From Meiothermus granaticius NBRC 107808 (GTDB lineage: Bacteria > Deinococcota > Deinococci > Deinococcales > Thermaceae), in NCBI RefSeq assembly GCF_003574355.1, contig NZ_QWLB01000001.1, forward strand, positions 1 through 64,000: 64,000 nt of DNA. The letters are read 5' to 3'. Positions 63,422-64,000 of the stretch are shown here, in pieces. The notes below the pieces were generated by a model that saw only the letters and a list, made by a program, of their open reading frames with translations, was not told the DNA's origin and searched no databases. How positions within the stretch are numbered: the first letter of the stretch is position 1; every line of letters begins with the position of its first letter. The translations under genes were made by a program, and so were the position numbers.

Positions 63422-64000
63422 CTATCCTCTCTGAAAGCCTGTTAGCGTGAATCCAACGCTGAGCTCTTGAGAGACCGCTCCGGGCATTGCATTTGAGATA
63501 ACTGGGGTAACACCGACGTTGCCCCCAAACGTAATCAACTGCGATCCGCTGAGGATCACCCTGGTAACCCCACCGTCATCACCAGAGACGTAGCCATCCT
63601 CACAGGGGGACTCGAGGAACTCCGCCAGATCATGCGCATCGTCGAGCACAGTTTTGTCCTGGTCACTGATGAATGAGGAGATCAGCACAAACAAATCCCC
63701 AGGGCTCGTCGCGATGTTTTCCCCGGTTATTTTCACGTCGCCCAGAAAGACCGGCGTTTCACTAGCGAACTCGATCTGGGCGTAAACAGCATAGATTGGG
63801 GCAGTGCTGCTCAGCGTGGGGCTGGGGATTGCTGCCGAGTCACTGCCGTAGTAAGCCTTGTAGTAGACATATAGCCGCTCATCCTGACCAGCACCGTCCA
63901 TACCGATCAATGCCCAGTCATCGAGGCTGATATCGTAGCTGGCCCCTGGGGTTTGAGGTACGACGCGCAGGGCGATGACCTCAAAGAACCGCACATCAGT
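63422..64000 (-). CDS. Prophage structural-type protein, partial
   Basis: At least 190 residues of beta-rich sequence (GASYDISLDDWALIG; PIYAVYAQIEFASETPVFLG; GVTRVILSGSQLITFGGNVG). The frame stays open to the window edge and the GTG at 63994 has no RBS, so the N-terminus is probably outside. Composition and its place directly upstream of the endolysin suggest a tail or virion-surface protein. No specific family recognised. Confidence 0.6.
   Translation of the reverse strand, partial: TDVRFFEVIALRVVPQTPGASYDISLDDWALIGMDGAGQDERLYVYYKAYYGSDSAAIPSPTLSSTAPIYAVYAQIEFASETPVFLGDVKITGENIATSPGDLFVLISSFISDQDKTVLDDAHDLAEFLESPCEDGYVSGDDGGVTRVILSGSQLITFGGNVGVTPVISNAMPGAVSQELSVGFTLTGFQRG

Larger units (their letters stand above)
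57881..64000. mobile_element. Prophage, left part, integrated in tRNA-Ile
   Basis: The element begins at the tRNA-Ile fragment and runs past the window end. It has a rightward operon of small overlapping genes (58117-60433), a leftward Cro/CI-type repressor (60439-60726), two rightward accessory genes, and a leftward late module with a structural protein, a GH19 endolysin, a holin-like protein and a lipoprotein. No integrase, terminase, portal or capsid gene is in the visible part; these should lie to the right. Base composition and CTCGAG frequency are like the host, which suggests long adaptation. Confidence 0.85.

Overview
The window looks like chromosome of a Thermaceae bacterium (Deinococcus-Thermus phylum), most likely Meiothermus. 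The reasons are: high GC; an SLH-domain outer-membrane protein of the Thermus/Deinococcus type; a compact division/cell-wall cluster without murE; a 205-residue Fe-S uracil-DNA glycosylase; many genes whose start codon lies 6-8 nt after a -10 box (leaderless mRNAs); and a strikingly frequent CTCGAG hexamer. The genus is inferred.

Layout. 1-9.4 kb: housekeeping genes (glgC, a SagB-like nitroreductase, an S9 peptidase, a DUF4139 protein, a thiolase, scpA-trpS, an HtrA-like protease). 9.5-14.6 kb: the most unusual locus. A duplicated non-coding element precedes a lipoprotein subtilase. An orphan gene that I read as a shortened Cas7/Csd2 homologue follows directly, then a GAF-GGDEF diguanylate cyclase. 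No other cas gene and no CRISPR array is in the window. 14.6-23.4 kb: an MFS transporter, LemA with a DUF2207 protein, DUF503, fdhD with a molybdopterin oxidoreductase, and gltX. 23.5-28.5 kb: an LptB-like ATPase with a DUF3084 protein, a lipoprotein and outer-membrane protein pair, and ruvC.

28.6-43.4 kb, all on the minus strand: a tightly overlapping dcw operon, mraZ-rsmH-ftsL-ftsI-murF-[lipoprotein]-mraY-murD-ftsW-murG-murC-murB-ftsQ-ftsA-ftsZ. Most junctions are 4-base ATGA/GTGA overlaps. An unknown lipoprotein is coupled to murF, and a helically phased GTGG repeat array upstream of mraZ fits MraZ autoregulation. RNase P RNA (rnpB) lies just upstream.

44-57.8 kb: yqeY, purH, an EamA transporter, UDG, a small protein behind a perfect TTGACA-18-TATAAT promoter, a pseudokinase-like membrane protein, guaA, the SLH porin, an isochorismatase-family hydrolase, a candidate small RNA, a PEP-synthase-like fragment, an outer-membrane protein, and a glycosyltransferase/deacetylase pair.

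57.88 kb to the end: the left part of an integrated prophage. It begins at the 3' half of a tRNA-Ile(GAU) gene cut at the anticodon loop (attL). It then has a rightward early operon, a leftward repressor, two rightward genes that look like lysogen-expressed cargo, and a leftward late/lysis module that runs off the window. No integrase is in view.
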